From NCBI GenBank assembly GCA_000472185.1, contig AVDB01000012.1, positions 1 through 64,000 of the forward strand: 64,000 nucleotides of DNA, in the 5' to 3' direction. This document shows positions 46,761 to 56,134 of the stretch, piece by piece. A program made the position numbers and the translations under genes. This stretch comes from Rhodobacteraceae bacterium HIMB11 (GTDB taxonomy: Bacteria > Pseudomonadota > Alphaproteobacteria > Rhodobacterales > Rhodobacteraceae). The notes under the pieces are model-generated. The model was not told where the DNA came from. It saw only the letters and a list, made by a program, of their open reading frames with translations, and ran no database searches. Each line of letters starts with the position of its first letter. The stretch's first letter is position 1.

Positions 46761-47381
46761 CTATTTTACGTCGTGGTGTGTTCCGTCACAAATGAGTTTA
46801 TTTTTGGACTGCCCACATCGGCAAAGGATATATTCCTTTTCACTCGCGCCTGCGCCGTTGAATTCCGCGTCGAGTGGAATGTTTTTGACAACATAAGGCC
46901 CGTTTTTCACAAAGCTGACGGACTGTTCGTCACTGTCCGTGTGATGCAGGTCCTCGCCATCAACCGACACGCGCAAGGCACCTGATGGTCAGGCGTTTAT
47001 CACTGAAAGGATCCCCTCAAGGTTCCCGTTTTCGTGCTGAACCCATGGCTTTTGGCTGGGGTCAAAAACTTGTTTATGAAGACGTTGGCATTCGGCAATA
47101 TGACCACACAGGACGGGCGTGTAGGACACTGTTACACTCTTGCCTTCAACCTGGCCCGTGTACTGAATTGGCGTATTTCGAAGCTTTGCATCGCCATTAT
47201 CCGAGCTGAACCCCGCCGCGGTATGTGATCCATCACAAAACGGTTTGTTTTTCGACTGTCCAAAGCGGCACAGACCAAAGGCGGGCTTTTCTGGTTTAAC
47301 GTCTGCTCCAACAGGATCCTTCAAGTTCGGGATCCCCTGCGCGACCAGCGGTCCATCTTTCATTGGTTTGATTATGGTCAT
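46761..47381 (-). pseudogene. CDGSH / 4Fe-4S mono-cluster protein with in-frame TGA at a ligand cysteine
   Basis: Read through one TGA, the frame encodes 206 residues in the order CDGSH, divergent 4Fe-4S mono-cluster (Fer4_19-type), CDGSH. The ATG at 47381 has an AGGAGGGG site. The first CDGSH motif is CRFGQSKNKPFCDGSH, with Phe replacing the second Cys. The mono-cluster part has LCGHIAEC and then VINA-stop-PSGAL, where relatives have CPSGAL. The TGA is at 46989-46991. The frame continues without any other break to a normal second CDGSH motif CRCGQSKNKLICDGTHH. So a Cys codon has become TGA, either a nonsense mutation or, less likely, a selenocysteine codon. Listed as disrupted, with the product undecided. 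Confidence 0.7.
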
Positions 47382-47642
47382 TACGCCCCTCCTACTACGT
47401 GCAATTTCTTGTGCTCCACACCATTTCACACAAATCTAATTCGCCTTAAGGGAGTAGTTAAGTTGGTGCATACAACCAAAGGTATTTTAGTGATTAAGAT
47501 GCAACGATCGTCCGATCAGACGATCATCGTTCTGGGCACCGCAATTGTGGAACAAGATTTCGCGTCCGATAATTCTGTGCCGCAAATAGGGCAAGCCTCA
47601 TGAGAATGAGGTGAACATAGATGAGATTTCAAAAGTGAGGTT

Positions 47643-47718
<76 letters not shown>

Positions 47719-47791
47719 AATTACATACGCATTAGGTATGCAATCGCGGCGGTATGATCAAGTGGAAAATACCACCGCGTGTCTGTGTGTT

Positions 47792-48115
47792 TTAGCTTTC
47801 GTCTTCTTCCGAAGACATGTCGGCGATATCGTCCAAAGATACGTTGTCATCATCTTCATCATCCAGAAGATCATCATCCATATCCATGTCAACGTTATCG
47901 TCCTCTAGCACCACGTCATCCTCGGACACTTCTGTCTGGTTGGCTTTGCGTGTTGCTGCATCTTCTTGATCTGCGGCGATCAAACGTGTTTTTCCTGTAT
48001 CCAGTTCAACAACCTCACCCGTGTATGGGCTTACGATTGGATCTGCATTCAGGTCATAAAAACGCTTACCTGTGGTGGGGCATACGCGTTTTGTACCCCA
48101 TTCTTCTTTGGGCAT
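47792..48115 (-). CDS. TIGR02300 family protein
   Basis: A 107-residue protein with the family start MPKEEWGTKRVCPTTGKRFY and the DLNADPIVSPYTGEVV segment, ending in a strongly acidic tail (about 30 Asp/Glu). Function is unknown; the family is alphaproteobacterial. The chosen ATG at 48115 has an AAAGGGA site, and upstream in-frame residues are non-family. Confidence 0.9.
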   Translation of the reverse strand: MPKEEWGTKRVCPTTGKRFYDLNADPIVSPYTGEVVELDTGKTRLIAADQEDAATRKANQTEVSEDDVVLEDDNVDMDMDDDLLDDEDDDNVSLDDIADMSSEEDES

Positions 48116-48244
48116 AATGATCCCTTTCAAAAACTTTGGCCTTGTCGACGGTCTGCGCCAACTGCCATAAGAGTCGCGGTATGTCAAAGGCTTTGACCAA
48201 GAAATTTGGTATCGGTTCGCAATATAGGCCCCTAGGTTGGAAAA

Positions 48245-48931
48245 ATGCAGATATTTCTTAGCGATTATCCCACTATTGGTGCAACTTTGCGGCGATCACG
48301 TCAGGCAAAGCGTTTGTCGCTTAGAATCTCTTCGCTAGACGGTCGGATTACGATAACAGGGCCCCATTTTGTACCCGAGAGCACATTTCAGGATTTTCTG
48401 GATAGCAAAGCTGAATGGATCCTTGTCAATCACAAACACATTGAACGCATCATCGTTGATGATGGCGCGTCTGTGCCCATGCTGGGTAAACCGCATGTGA
48501 TCAGGACCACCAATATGCGCAAAATATCTGTCGTGGACGATCAGATTTTGGTACCCCAACACAGGTCCAGCATTGGGGCACAAGTGAAAGGTGTCCTCAA
48601 ATCACTGGCGCGCGATCATCTTGCACAGGCCTCTGATCATTATGCTCAGCGCCTTGGGCATTCGTATCAAGGCTTGCGTTTGCGCGATACACGTTCGCGG
48701 TGGGGGTCGTGCTCATCCGATGGGCATTTAATGTATTCTTGGCGCTTGGTGATGGCCCCGCGCGATGTTCTGAACTATGTCGCCGCGCATGAAGTGGCGC
48801 ATTTGGTTGAAATGAACCACTCGAAATCATTTTGGGCAGTGGTTCACGATATTTATGGCGATTACGAACAACCCAGGGATTGGTTGCGCACATCGGGTAA
48901 TCAATTGCACCGTTATGATTTCAATTCTTGA
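48245..48931 (+). CDS. YgjP-like M48-type metallopeptidase
   Basis: A 228-residue protein of the DUF45/YgjP family. The zinc motif HEVAH (in AAHEVAHLVEMNHSKSFW, with a downstream third ligand) and the RWGSCSS motif are intact. These are predicted cytosolic zinc proteases of unknown substrate. It is divergent from the TIGR02300 gene. Confidence 0.88.
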   Translation: MQIFLSDYPTIGATLRRSRQAKRLSLRISSLDGRITITGPHFVPESTFQDFLDSKAEWILVNHKHIERIIVDDGASVPMLGKPHVIRTTNMRKISVVDDQILVPQHRSSIGAQVKGVLKSLARDHLAQASDHYAQRLGHSYQGLRLRDTRSRWGSCSSDGHLMYSWRLVMAPRDVLNYVAAHEVAHLVEMNHSKSFWAVVHDIYGDYEQPRDWLRTSGNQLHRYDFNS

Positions 48932-48963
48932 CTTTTATGTATTTGTGATCACAACCATGTGGT

Positions 48964-49611
48964 ATGAAACAAAATGCATCCCCTGATCAGAATACCGTGG
49001 CCCATGATCGGGTCTATCGCGGGCTACGCACACGGATCATGCATGGTGAAATTCTACCTGGTCAGGCGCTGACTCTGCGCGGGATTGGGACGGAATTTGG
49101 TGTTTCCATGACACCTGCCCGAGAGTCCGTTCGCCGATTGGTCGCCGAAGGGGCACTATCCATGTCGAATTCCGGTCGCGTATTTACTCCAGAGCTGACA
49201 AGCGAACGGATTGAAGAACTTTCTGCACTGCGTTCCTTGATCGAGGTTGAGCTGGCCTCCCGTGCCCTGCCCCGTGCGCATTTGGCCCTGATCGATCGCC
49301 TTCAACGGATCAATGCAATGATTGCAGCGGCAATCGATGATCACGATGCGGTGGCCTATATCCGTAGCAACCTAGATTTTCACAGAACCCTTTATTTAAG
49401 GGCACAAGCACCTGCAATGTTGGCCATGGCTGAGACCGTTTGGTTGCAACTTGGCCCAACCATGCGCAGCCTTTATGGCAAACTTAACAGAAAGGAACCG
49501 CCCCATTTTCACCGGGTGATCCTTGCCGCGCTAAAGGCTGGCGATGAACCCAGTCTTCGCCTTGCTGTGCGCAGTGACGTAACACAAAGTTTGAAAATGC
49601 TGGGTGCCTGA
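48964..49611 (+). CDS. GntR family transcriptional regulator (FadR/FCD subgroup)
   Basis: A 215-residue regulator. The N-terminal winged helix (LRTRIMHGEILPGQALTLRGIG...SMTPARESVRRLVAEG) covers about residues 15-75, followed by an all-helical FCD ligand domain with metal-ligand-like residues. Target unknown. It is convergent with accA, with 4 nt between stops. Confidence 0.9.
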   Translation: MKQNASPDQNTVAHDRVYRGLRTRIMHGEILPGQALTLRGIGTEFGVSMTPARESVRRLVAEGALSMSNSGRVFTPELTSERIEELSALRSLIEVELASRALPRAHLALIDRLQRINAMIAAAIDDHDAVAYIRSNLDFHRTLYLRAQAPAMLAMAETVWLQLGPTMRSLYGKLNRKEPPHFHRVILAALKAGDEPSLRLAVRSDVTQSLKMLGA

Positions 49612-49615
49612 ACTC

Positions 49616-50578
49616 TCAGGCCGCTAATCCTTTTGATCCCATATCAAGGAATTTTTTACGGCGGTCTTGGATCAATGCTTTGGGTTTTGAATTTGCCATA
49701 TCGGCCAACATACCGCTAATCGCATTTTTAACCGCTTCGATCGTGGCGGCGCGATCACGATGGGCGCCACCAACAGGTTCCGCGATAACGTGATCACAAA
49801 CGCCCAACTTGTTTAAATCTTGTGCTGTTAGGCGTAATGCTTCGGCCGCCTCGCGCATTTTTTCCGCGTCCTTCCACAAGATTGAGGCACAGCCTTCGGG
49901 TGAAATTACAGAATACACAGAATGCTCTAACATCGCGACGCGATTAGCGGTCGCAAAGGCGACGGCGCCGCCTGATCCACCCTCACCAATAATCACAGAT
50001 ACCAAGGGTACACCCAATTGCAGGCATTTTTCTGTGCAACGGGCGATGGCCTCTGATTGGCCACGCTCTTCTGCGCCTTTGCCGGGGTAGGCACCGGGTG
50101 TGTCGACCAATGTCACCACGGGCAGACCGAATTTATCGGCCATTTCCATCAAACGGATCGCTTTGCGATACCCTTCAGGTCGCGCCATGCCGAAATTTCG
50201 TTCGATACGCGATTTCGTGTCATTGCCCTTTTCGTGGCCAATCACGATAACAGGTGTGTCGTTGAAACGTGCCAAGCCGCCCAATACAGCGTGGTCGTCG
50301 GCAAAATTGCGATCCCCTGCAAGGGGTGTGAACTCTGTGAACAAGGCATCGATGTAATCCTGACAATGCGGACGTTCAGGGTGCCGCGCAATCTGACATT
50401 TCCGCCATGGCGTGAGGGTTTGATACAGCTCTTTCAAAAGCTGCTCGGCCTTACGGTCAAGCGCTTTGGCCTCGTCCTCAATATCCATATCTTCGTTTTG
50501 ACGCGCCATTGCACGTAATTCCTCGGCCTTGCCTTCGATTTCAGCCAATGGTTTTTCAAAATCTAGATAGTGGGTCAT
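49616..50578 (-). CDS. accA: Acetyl-CoA carboxylase carboxyltransferase subunit alpha
   Basis: A 320-residue AccA. It begins with the family leader [22 protein letters not shown] and carries [22 protein letters not shown] and the oxyanion [17 protein letters not shown]. It transfers the carboxyl group from carboxybiotin to acetyl-CoA in fatty acid synthesis together with AccD. Length is standard. Confidence 0.97.
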   Translation of the reverse strand: MTHYLDFEKPLAEIEGKAEELRAMARQNEDMDIEDEAKALDRKAEQLLKELYQTLTPWRKCQIARHPERPHCQDYIDALFTEFTPLAGDRNFADDHAVLGGLARFNDTPVIVIGHEKGNDTKSRIERNFGMARPEGYRKAIRLMEMADKFGLPVVTLVDTPGAYPGKGAEERGQSEAIARCTEKCLQLGVPLVSVIIGEGGSGGAVAFATANRVAMLEHSVYSVISPEGCASILWKDAEKMREAAEALRLTAQDLNKLGVCDHVIAEPVGGAHRDRAATIEAVKNAISGMLADMANSKPKALIQDRRKKFLDMGSKGLAA

Positions 50579-50726
50579 GATCTGCCTTTATCTTGGTTCG
50601 ACACGCTATATGGTATCCATGCATATTTATTGCAAGCATTCAATTGATGCGAGCCATAGTTGATGCATTTCCGAACAAGGCAAAATGCGCGAATCAATCG
50701 GCCACGCGCATTCAATATTCAAATAA

Positions 50727-51686
50727 TTATAAGGATGAGATAATCTCGGATTGTTTGACGATGACTTCCGCCTGTTTGATTGACGCAATATCAACCAAAC
50801 GCCCTTTGTAAACTGTTGCGCCCTCACCGTTTGCTTTGGCCGCTTCCATCGCTTCCAAAATTTCGCGCGCTTCTGTCACAGCTTCTTCAGAAGGGGTGAA
50901 CACTTCATTTGACAGGGCAACTTGTTTGGGGTGGATGGCCCATTTCCCAACCATACCCAATGTCGCCGAACGACGGGCCTGTGCGCGGAAACCTTCATCA
51001 TCTGAAAAATCACCGTATGGGCCATCTACGGGCAAAACGCCATGTGTGCGACACGCCGCAACAATGGCAGATTGCGCCCAATGCCATGGATCAGACCAAT
51101 AGTTTTTGCCCTCGTGATGCATGTAATAGTTTGCCTGCGTGCCACCGATACCAGTTGTCGCCATACCCATAGAGGCGGCGAAATCAGCCGCACCCAACGA
51201 CATTGCCTGTAGGCGGGGCGTTGCCGCGGCGATTTCTTCGACATGAGCAATGCCAGCGGCGCTTTCAATGATAACCTCAAACGCGATCTGTTTGGTGCGT
51301 CCCTGCGCGCGTTCTACGGCTGTGACAAGTGCATCAACCGCATATAGATCCGCAGCACAACCAACCTTTGGGATCATGATTTGATCCAAACGCTCGGATG
51401 CGTTTTCCAGCAGTTCAACCACATCACGATACCAATAGGGCGTGTCCAAACCATTGATGCGAACAGACAGTGTTTTGGTGCCCCAATCGATCGAGCCAAT
51501 CGCATCAATCACATTTTGACGTGCGCTGTCTTTGTCAGAGGGCGCAACTGAGTCTTCAAGATCAAGATTGATCACGTCTGCAGCACTGGCCGCCATTTTT
51601 TCAAAAATCGCTGGACGCGAACCTGGGCCAAACAATTGACAACGATTTGGGCGGGCAACAGGAGTTGGTTGGATGCGAAATGACAT
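50727..51686 (-). CDS. mcl1: L-malyl-CoA/beta-methylmalyl-CoA lyase
   Basis: A 319-residue CitE/Mcl-family CoA ester lyase. Landmarks are RCQLFGPGSRPAIFEKMAASAADVINLDLEDSVAP (metal and CoA binding), EVIIESAAGI and SLGAADFAASMGM. Sequence type and length match the Rhodobacter Mcl1 that cleaves beta-methylmalyl-CoA to glyoxylate and propionyl-CoA, and (S)-malyl-CoA to glyoxylate and acetyl-CoA, in the ethylmalonyl-CoA pathway. Mcd at 19.8 kb is the step shortly before it. It is divergent from the epimerase gene. Confidence 0.9.
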   Translation of the reverse strand: MSFRIQPTPVARPNRCQLFGPGSRPAIFEKMAASAADVINLDLEDSVAPSDKDSARQNVIDAIGSIDWGTKTLSVRINGLDTPYWYRDVVELLENASERLDQIMIPKVGCAADLYAVDALVTAVERAQGRTKQIAFEVIIESAAGIAHVEEIAAATPRLQAMSLGAADFAASMGMATTGIGGTQANYYMHHEGKNYWSDPWHWAQSAIVAACRTHGVLPVDGPYGDFSDDEGFRAQARRSATLGMVGKWAIHPKQVALSNEVFTPSEEAVTEAREILEAMEAAKANGEGATVYKGRLVDIASIKQAEVIVKQSEIISSL

Positions 51687-51867
51687 GACGGCCTTTCTGC
51701 TTGCGCAACTAAATTTCGAATTTCACAGGAAGTTGGTTATAAAATTACCAACCCAAGCGCAACCAAATTTTGCATTTGCAGCAATTTTTCTGCATCGCCG
51801 CAGGGTGATTGGAATTGAAAGTCCATCCAAAGGATGATTCAATTTTAGGATCGCCAAGGAAACATCT

Positions 51868-52833
51868 ATGAAAATCGACGTATCGCAAGCCTCCTTCCCC
51901 CTAAAATCCGCGTTCCGAATATCACGCGGCAGCAAAACAACAGCGGATGTGGTGGCAGTTAAACTGACACGGAATGGCGTTCAGGGATGGGGAGAATGCG
52001 TCCCCTATGCACGATATGGGGAAACAGTTGAAAGCGTGATTGAACAACTGCAATCGGTGCCCCCAAACATTACCCGCATGGAATTGATCGAAACGCTACC
52101 AGCCGGCGCAGCACGCAACGCATTGGATTGTGCGATTTGGGATTTGAACGCCAAGGAAACAAACAGCCGTGTGTGGCAATTGGCAAAATTGCCGAAACCA
52201 AAACCCGTGCAAACGGCATTCACACTTTCGCTGGACACGGTTGAAAACATGACCCGCGCCGCCGCGCAAAACGCCCACCGTCCGATCCTAAAGCTGAAAG
52301 TGGGCACACCCGATGATTTGGACCGACTTGTGGCCGTACGTAACGCAGCACCAGATGCGAAATTAGTGATCGATGCAAATGAAGGCTGGACAATAGACGA
52401 CTACCACATGCTGATTGATCACCTTTTGGACCTGAACATTGCGCTTATCGAACAACCGTTTCCTGCGGGACAGGATGCATTCCTGAGCAACCTAGACCGA
52501 CCCATCCCGATTTGCGCAGATGAATCTGTCCATACAAGTTCGGATTTACCTGCGCTTAACGGAAAATATGATTGCGTAAACATTAAATTGGACAAATCAG
52601 GTGGATTGACCGCCGCCATCGACTTGAAAGCCAAGGCACACGCGATGGGATTTGACATCATGGTTGGATGCATGGTGGGCACATCGTTGGCCATGGCACC
52701 TGCCCTACTGCTTGCCCCAGATGCGACACTAGTTGACCTTGACGGTCCACTGTTATTAGCGAAAGATCGCGACACCCCGATTTCATATGATGCGCGTGGA
52801 ATGCATCCTGCGCCCGCGGAGTTATGGGGTTAG
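51868..52833 (+). CDS. Enolase-superfamily epimerase (DgcA-type N-acetyl-D-Glu racemase or dipeptide epimerase)
   Basis: A 321-residue MLE-subgroup enolase-superfamily enzyme. The catalytic KxK is in LKLKVG (near residue 141), the metal ligands are in VIDANEGW, IEQPF and CADES, and the second catalytic Lys is in NIKLDKSGG. Two functions fit: L-Ala-D/L-Glu epimerase of peptidoglycan recycling, or N-acetyl-D-glutamate racemase DgcA. The adjacent D-amino-acid transaminase favours D-glutamate breakdown, but no dgcN gene is present here. Confidence 0.82.
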   Translation: MKIDVSQASFPLKSAFRISRGSKTTADVVAVKLTRNGVQGWGECVPYARYGETVESVIEQLQSVPPNITRMELIETLPAGAARNALDCAIWDLNAKETNSRVWQLAKLPKPKPVQTAFTLSLDTVENMTRAAAQNAHRPILKLKVGTPDDLDRLVAVRNAAPDAKLVIDANEGWTIDDYHMLIDHLLDLNIALIEQPFPAGQDAFLSNLDRPIPICADESVHTSSDLPALNGKYDCVNIKLDKSGGLTAAIDLKAKAHAMGFDIMVGCMVGTSLAMAPALLLAPDATLVDLDGPLLLAKDRDTPISYDARGMHPAPAELWG

Positions 52834-52848
52834 AATAAAGGATTTAGA

Positions 52849-53712
52849 ATGAACCGCACTGTTTATGTAAACGGAGAGTACCTTCCCGAAACCGAAGCCA
52901 AAGTATCAATTTTTGATCGTGGGTTTCTAATGGCGGATGCGGTTTATGAAGTGACCTCCGTACTCAGTGGCAAACTGATCGACTTTGATGGGCACATCGT
53001 GCGTCTGCAACGTTCATTGGATGAATTGGAAATCAACAACCCACACTCACGCGAGGAATGGTTGAACATTCATCGCGAATTGGTGCGCGCGAATGACCTT
53101 GTCGATGGTGGGATTTATCTGCAGATTTCGCGCGGCGCACCAAATGATCGTGACTTTGTTTGGCCAGACCCCGAAATGACCACTCCGACCGTGGTGCTCT
53201 TTACGCAAAGCAAGCCTGGTCTTGCCAATAGCCCATCGGCGCAAACTGGTATCAAAGTCATCAGTATCGAGGATATTCGCTGGGGACGCCGTGACATTAA
53301 AACGGTTCAGCTTTTGTATCCCTCAATGGGCAAAATGATGGCACAAAAAGCAGGCGCCGACGATGCATGGATGGTTCAAAATGGCCATGTGACAGAGGGT
53401 ACATCCAACAACGCCTACATTGTTAAAGACGACGTCATCATCACACGCGCGCTTTCAAATGACATCTTACACGGCATTACCCGTGCCGCCGTTTTGCGTT
53501 TCGCGGACGAAGCCCAGATGAAGATAGAAGAGCGTAATTTTACGATTGAAGAGGCACAGCAAGCGGACGAGGCATTCATCACCAGTGCGTCTGCCTTCGT
53601 AACCCCAGTTGTAGAATTAGACGGACAGAAAATTTCCAGCGGCACACTAGGATCTGTCGTCCCGAGACTGCGGGAAATCTATCTAGAAGAAAGCATGAAA
53701 ACCGCGATCTAA
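52849..53712 (+). CDS. D-amino-acid transaminase
   Basis: A 287-residue class IV PLP aminotransferase. It starts VYVNGEYLPETEAKVSIFDRG, typical of D-amino-acid transaminases. PLP Lys lies in the DIKTVQLLYPSMGKMMAQKAG region, and EGTSNNAYIV is the characteristic phosphate-binding segment. It probably interconverts D-Glu/D-Ala and keto acids and is 15 nt downstream of the epimerase. The stop overlaps the convergent gene by 4 nt. Confidence 0.9.
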   Translation: MNRTVYVNGEYLPETEAKVSIFDRGFLMADAVYEVTSVLSGKLIDFDGHIVRLQRSLDELEINNPHSREEWLNIHRELVRANDLVDGGIYLQISRGAPNDRDFVWPDPEMTTPTVVLFTQSKPGLANSPSAQTGIKVISIEDIRWGRRDIKTVQLLYPSMGKMMAQKAGADDAWMVQNGHVTEGTSNNAYIVKDDVIITRALSNDILHGITRAAVLRFADEAQMKIEERNFTIEEAQQADEAFITSASAFVTPVVELDGQKISSGTLGSVVPRLREIYLEESMKTAI

Positions 53713-54272
53713 TTGCGGATCTGCGCACCAACCTGCGTCAAACAGGCATCGACAAGCGCGGTTTCATCCGCGCTTAACGATTGGGCGCGTGGATAAATTG
53801 GATTTGCGCGATCGTTCAAAACAACCGTATCCCACCCATCCGTAGTCTCCATAAAGTGTTGAACGCCTGCATCCCCGAACACATGCAAATATCCCTGCAG
53901 AACAACGTCCAAGTAAGTGAGCAATATTGGATGATCAGGCGTTGGCGGGAATCTCGTCGCTTCTGGGATCGCGTAAATCGCCAGTTCAGGATGATCAGAA
54001 TGATCATGGCTGATCATTTCGGTTGCCACCAAACGATCATATCCCTCTTCTCGGGCATCTAGTGCAACCCAATCGGCATTGGGCACCTTGGCAATCAGCC
54101 CAAGTAATTCCGTGCGAACAGACGGAACAATCGTCAAAAACGCCATGTCCCGTGCGTTTGTGCGTTTCCAGACACGCCGCCAACCAGACAGTTTTGCTGG
54201 GCGTGCATCCTGATAAACGTGGGTTTTGGTATTAACGAGACTGCCGTAGCCGAAAAAATATGGATCACTCAT
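53709..54272 (-). CDS. Gamma-glutamylcyclotransferase family protein
   Basis: A 187-residue AIG2/GGCT-fold protein with the start DPYFFGYGSLVN, which holds the substrate-binding GYGSL loop of the family. A catalytic acid (Glu) is expected in the DAREEGYDRL region. Members act on gamma-glutamyl peptides or glutathione. The ATG at 54272 is preferred to an upstream one that adds 15 non-family residues. Confidence 0.8.
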   Translation of the reverse strand: MSDPYFFGYGSLVNTKTHVYQDARPAKLSGWRRVWKRTNARDMAFLTIVPSVRTELLGLIAKVPNADWVALDAREEGYDRLVATEMISHDHSDHPELAIYAIPEATRFPPTPDHPILLTYLDVVLQGYLHVFGDAGVQHFMETTDGWDTVVLNDRANPIYPRAQSLSADETALVDACLTQVGAQIRN

Positions 54273-54377
54273 ATGCGCAGTGTTGGACCACCCGTTCAGC
54301 GGTGTCAAACCTATCAATTACACTGCGCACAAAAATTTTGTTGGAAATTTTGTGTACATATGTCTACATTAGCGCAC

Positions 54378-54530
54378 CACCATGGGAGAACTGGTGATCC
54401 AGTGCCGAAGGAGCAACCGCCCCCGGAAACTCTCAGGCTGCAGGACCATGGGGTAAATAAACTCTGGAGAGAGATGTTTAACATCCGCCGAAGGGATAGC
54501 GATCTCAGGCAAAAGGACAGAGGGGGCATC
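54378..54530 (+). promoter_or_regulatory. Tandem glycine riboswitch upstream of gcvT
   Basis: Two glycine aptamers in series. The first (about 54380-54453) shows GGGAGA, GCCGAAGGAGCAA and the AACTCTCAGGC / AGGACC core. The second (about 54460-54526) shows CTGGAGAGA, GCCGAAGGGATAGC and the CTCAGGCAAAAGGACAGAGGGGG core. They are joined by a short linker and lie 70-220 nt before gcvT. A -35/-10 pair candidate (TTGGAA, 54341-54346; TACATT, 54365-54370) lies just upstream. Glycine binding is expected to turn on the cleavage operon. Confidence 0.95.
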
Positions 54531-54598
54531 AAACCGCGGGTATCGTGCCGCGAAGTTATTGATGCCGGAGTATCCGGTAAGACATTGAAGGAAACCGG

Positions 54599-55726
54599 AT
54601 GAGCGAAGGCCTAAAGCAAACGCCATTTTATGATCTACACCTCGAACTGGGCGCAAAGATGGTGCCATTTGCAGGATATGACATGCCAGTACAATATGCG
54701 GCAGGCGTGATGAAAGAACATCTACACACGCGATCCAAGGCAGGATTATTTGATGTCAGCCACATGGGTCAGGTGATCCTGCGCGGGCCAGATTGTGAAA
54801 CGACTGCGCGTGCGCTGGAGCGTTTGATTCCCATGAACGTCCTTGATCTGGGCGTTGATCGTCAGCGCTATGGTTTCTTTACAAATGACCAAGGCGGAAT
54901 TTTGGATGATTTGATGTTTGCAAATCGCGGAGACCATATTTTCGTCGTGGTGAATGCCGCGTGCAAAGATGCCGACATTGCGCATCTACGAAAACATCTG
55001 GAACCTGAAATTACGGTCAAATCCTTGGACAATCGCGCCCTTTTGGCAATTCAGGGCCCCGCAGCTGAGGCCGTCATGGCCGAGTATCATCCCAGATTTG
55101 CGGATATGAACTTTATGGATGTGGACACCCTTCCTATCGCAGGTGCGGAATGCTGGGTTTCACGTTCTGGCTATACTGGTGAAGATGGCTATGAAATCTC
55201 AATTCCTGTTGCCGCGGCTGAAACCGTGGCGCGTGCATTGCTGGCACATGACGATGTCGAATTCATTGGATTGGGTGCACGCGACTCATTACGGCTTGAG
55301 GCGGGATTATGCCTTTATGGGCATGATATTGACACAGATACGACGCCGACCTCTGCGTCGCTAAATTGGGCAATACAAAAAGCCCGACGCACGGCAGGAA
55401 CACGCGCAGGTGGGTTTCCAGGCGCGGATGTTATCCTAAACCAGATCGAAAATGGTGCGCCGCAGCGTCGTGTCGGATTACGCCCAACGGGACGCGCCCC
55501 GATGCGCGAGGGCGTGGAAATTTTTGCCGACGAAACCAGCACTGACGCAGTGGGCAAAGTGACTTCGGGCGGATTTGGACCCAGCGTCGAAGGACCCGTT
55601 GCAATGGGGTATGTCACTGCCGAGTTAGCGACAGTTGGCACAACGCTATACGGAGAGGTGCGCGGCAAACGCCATCCTGTGGAAGTCTCTGCACTTCCGT
55701 TCGTACCCGCAAATTTCAAACGTTAA
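54599..55726 (+). CDS. gcvT: Glycine cleavage system T protein (aminomethyltransferase)
   Basis: A 375-residue GcvT that moves the aminomethyl carbon from lipoyl-H protein to tetrahydrofolate, releasing ammonia. It starts LKQTPFYDLHLELGAKMVPFAGYDMPVQY. It carries the folate-binding GLFDVSHMGQ and GLGARDSLRLEAGLCLYGHD blocks. The start follows an AAGGAAA site. It is the first gene of the gcvTHP operon under the glycine riboswitch. Confidence 0.96.
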   Translation: MSEGLKQTPFYDLHLELGAKMVPFAGYDMPVQYAAGVMKEHLHTRSKAGLFDVSHMGQVILRGPDCETTARALERLIPMNVLDLGVDRQRYGFFTNDQGGILDDLMFANRGDHIFVVVNAACKDADIAHLRKHLEPEITVKSLDNRALLAIQGPAAEAVMAEYHPRFADMNFMDVDTLPIAGAECWVSRSGYTGEDGYEISIPVAAAETVARALLAHDDVEFIGLGARDSLRLEAGLCLYGHDIDTDTTPTSASLNWAIQKARRTAGTRAGGFPGADVILNQIENGAPQRRVGLRPTGRAPMREGVEIFADETSTDAVGKVTSGGFGPSVEGPVAMGYVTAELATVGTTLYGEVRGKRHPVEVSALPFVPANFKR

Positions 55727-55741
55727 ACAAGGAGAGGATCA

Positions 55742-56101
55742 ATGAAATTCACAGAAGAGCACGAATGGCTGCGCGTTGAAGGGGACATTGTTGTCGTCGG
55801 CATCACAGAACACGCAAGCACGCAATTGGGCGACATCGTATTTGTCGAACTACCCGAAGAAGGCGACACAGTATCCAAGGACGATGAAGTGGTCGTGATC
55901 GAGAGCGTAAAGGCCGCGTCGGATATTTTAGCCCCACTTGATGGTGAAATCGTCGAGATCAACGATGCGCTGACGGACGAACCCTCCAAGGTAAACGAAG
56001 ACCCGATGGGCGATGCATGGTTTTTCAAAATCAAACCAAGCGATCTGTCGCAAATGGACGAATATATGGACGAAGCTGGCTACAACGCTTTGATCGGTTA
56101 A
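55742..56101 (+). CDS. gcvH: Glycine cleavage system H protein
   Basis: A 119-residue lipoyl carrier. The lipoylation site is Lys57 in ESVKAASD, and the TEEHEWLRVEGD start is typical. It shuttles the aminomethyl group between GcvP, GcvT and the lipoamide dehydrogenase. It is 15 nt after gcvT with an AAGGAGAGG site. Confidence 0.97.
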   Translation: MKFTEEHEWLRVEGDIVVVGITEHASTQLGDIVFVELPEEGDTVSKDDEVVVIESVKAASDILAPLDGEIVEINDALTDEPSKVNEDPMGDAWFFKIKPSDLSQMDEYMDEAGYNALIG

Positions 56102-56134
56102 TTCCAATTTTTCCTATGATAAAGGAGCACTCAG

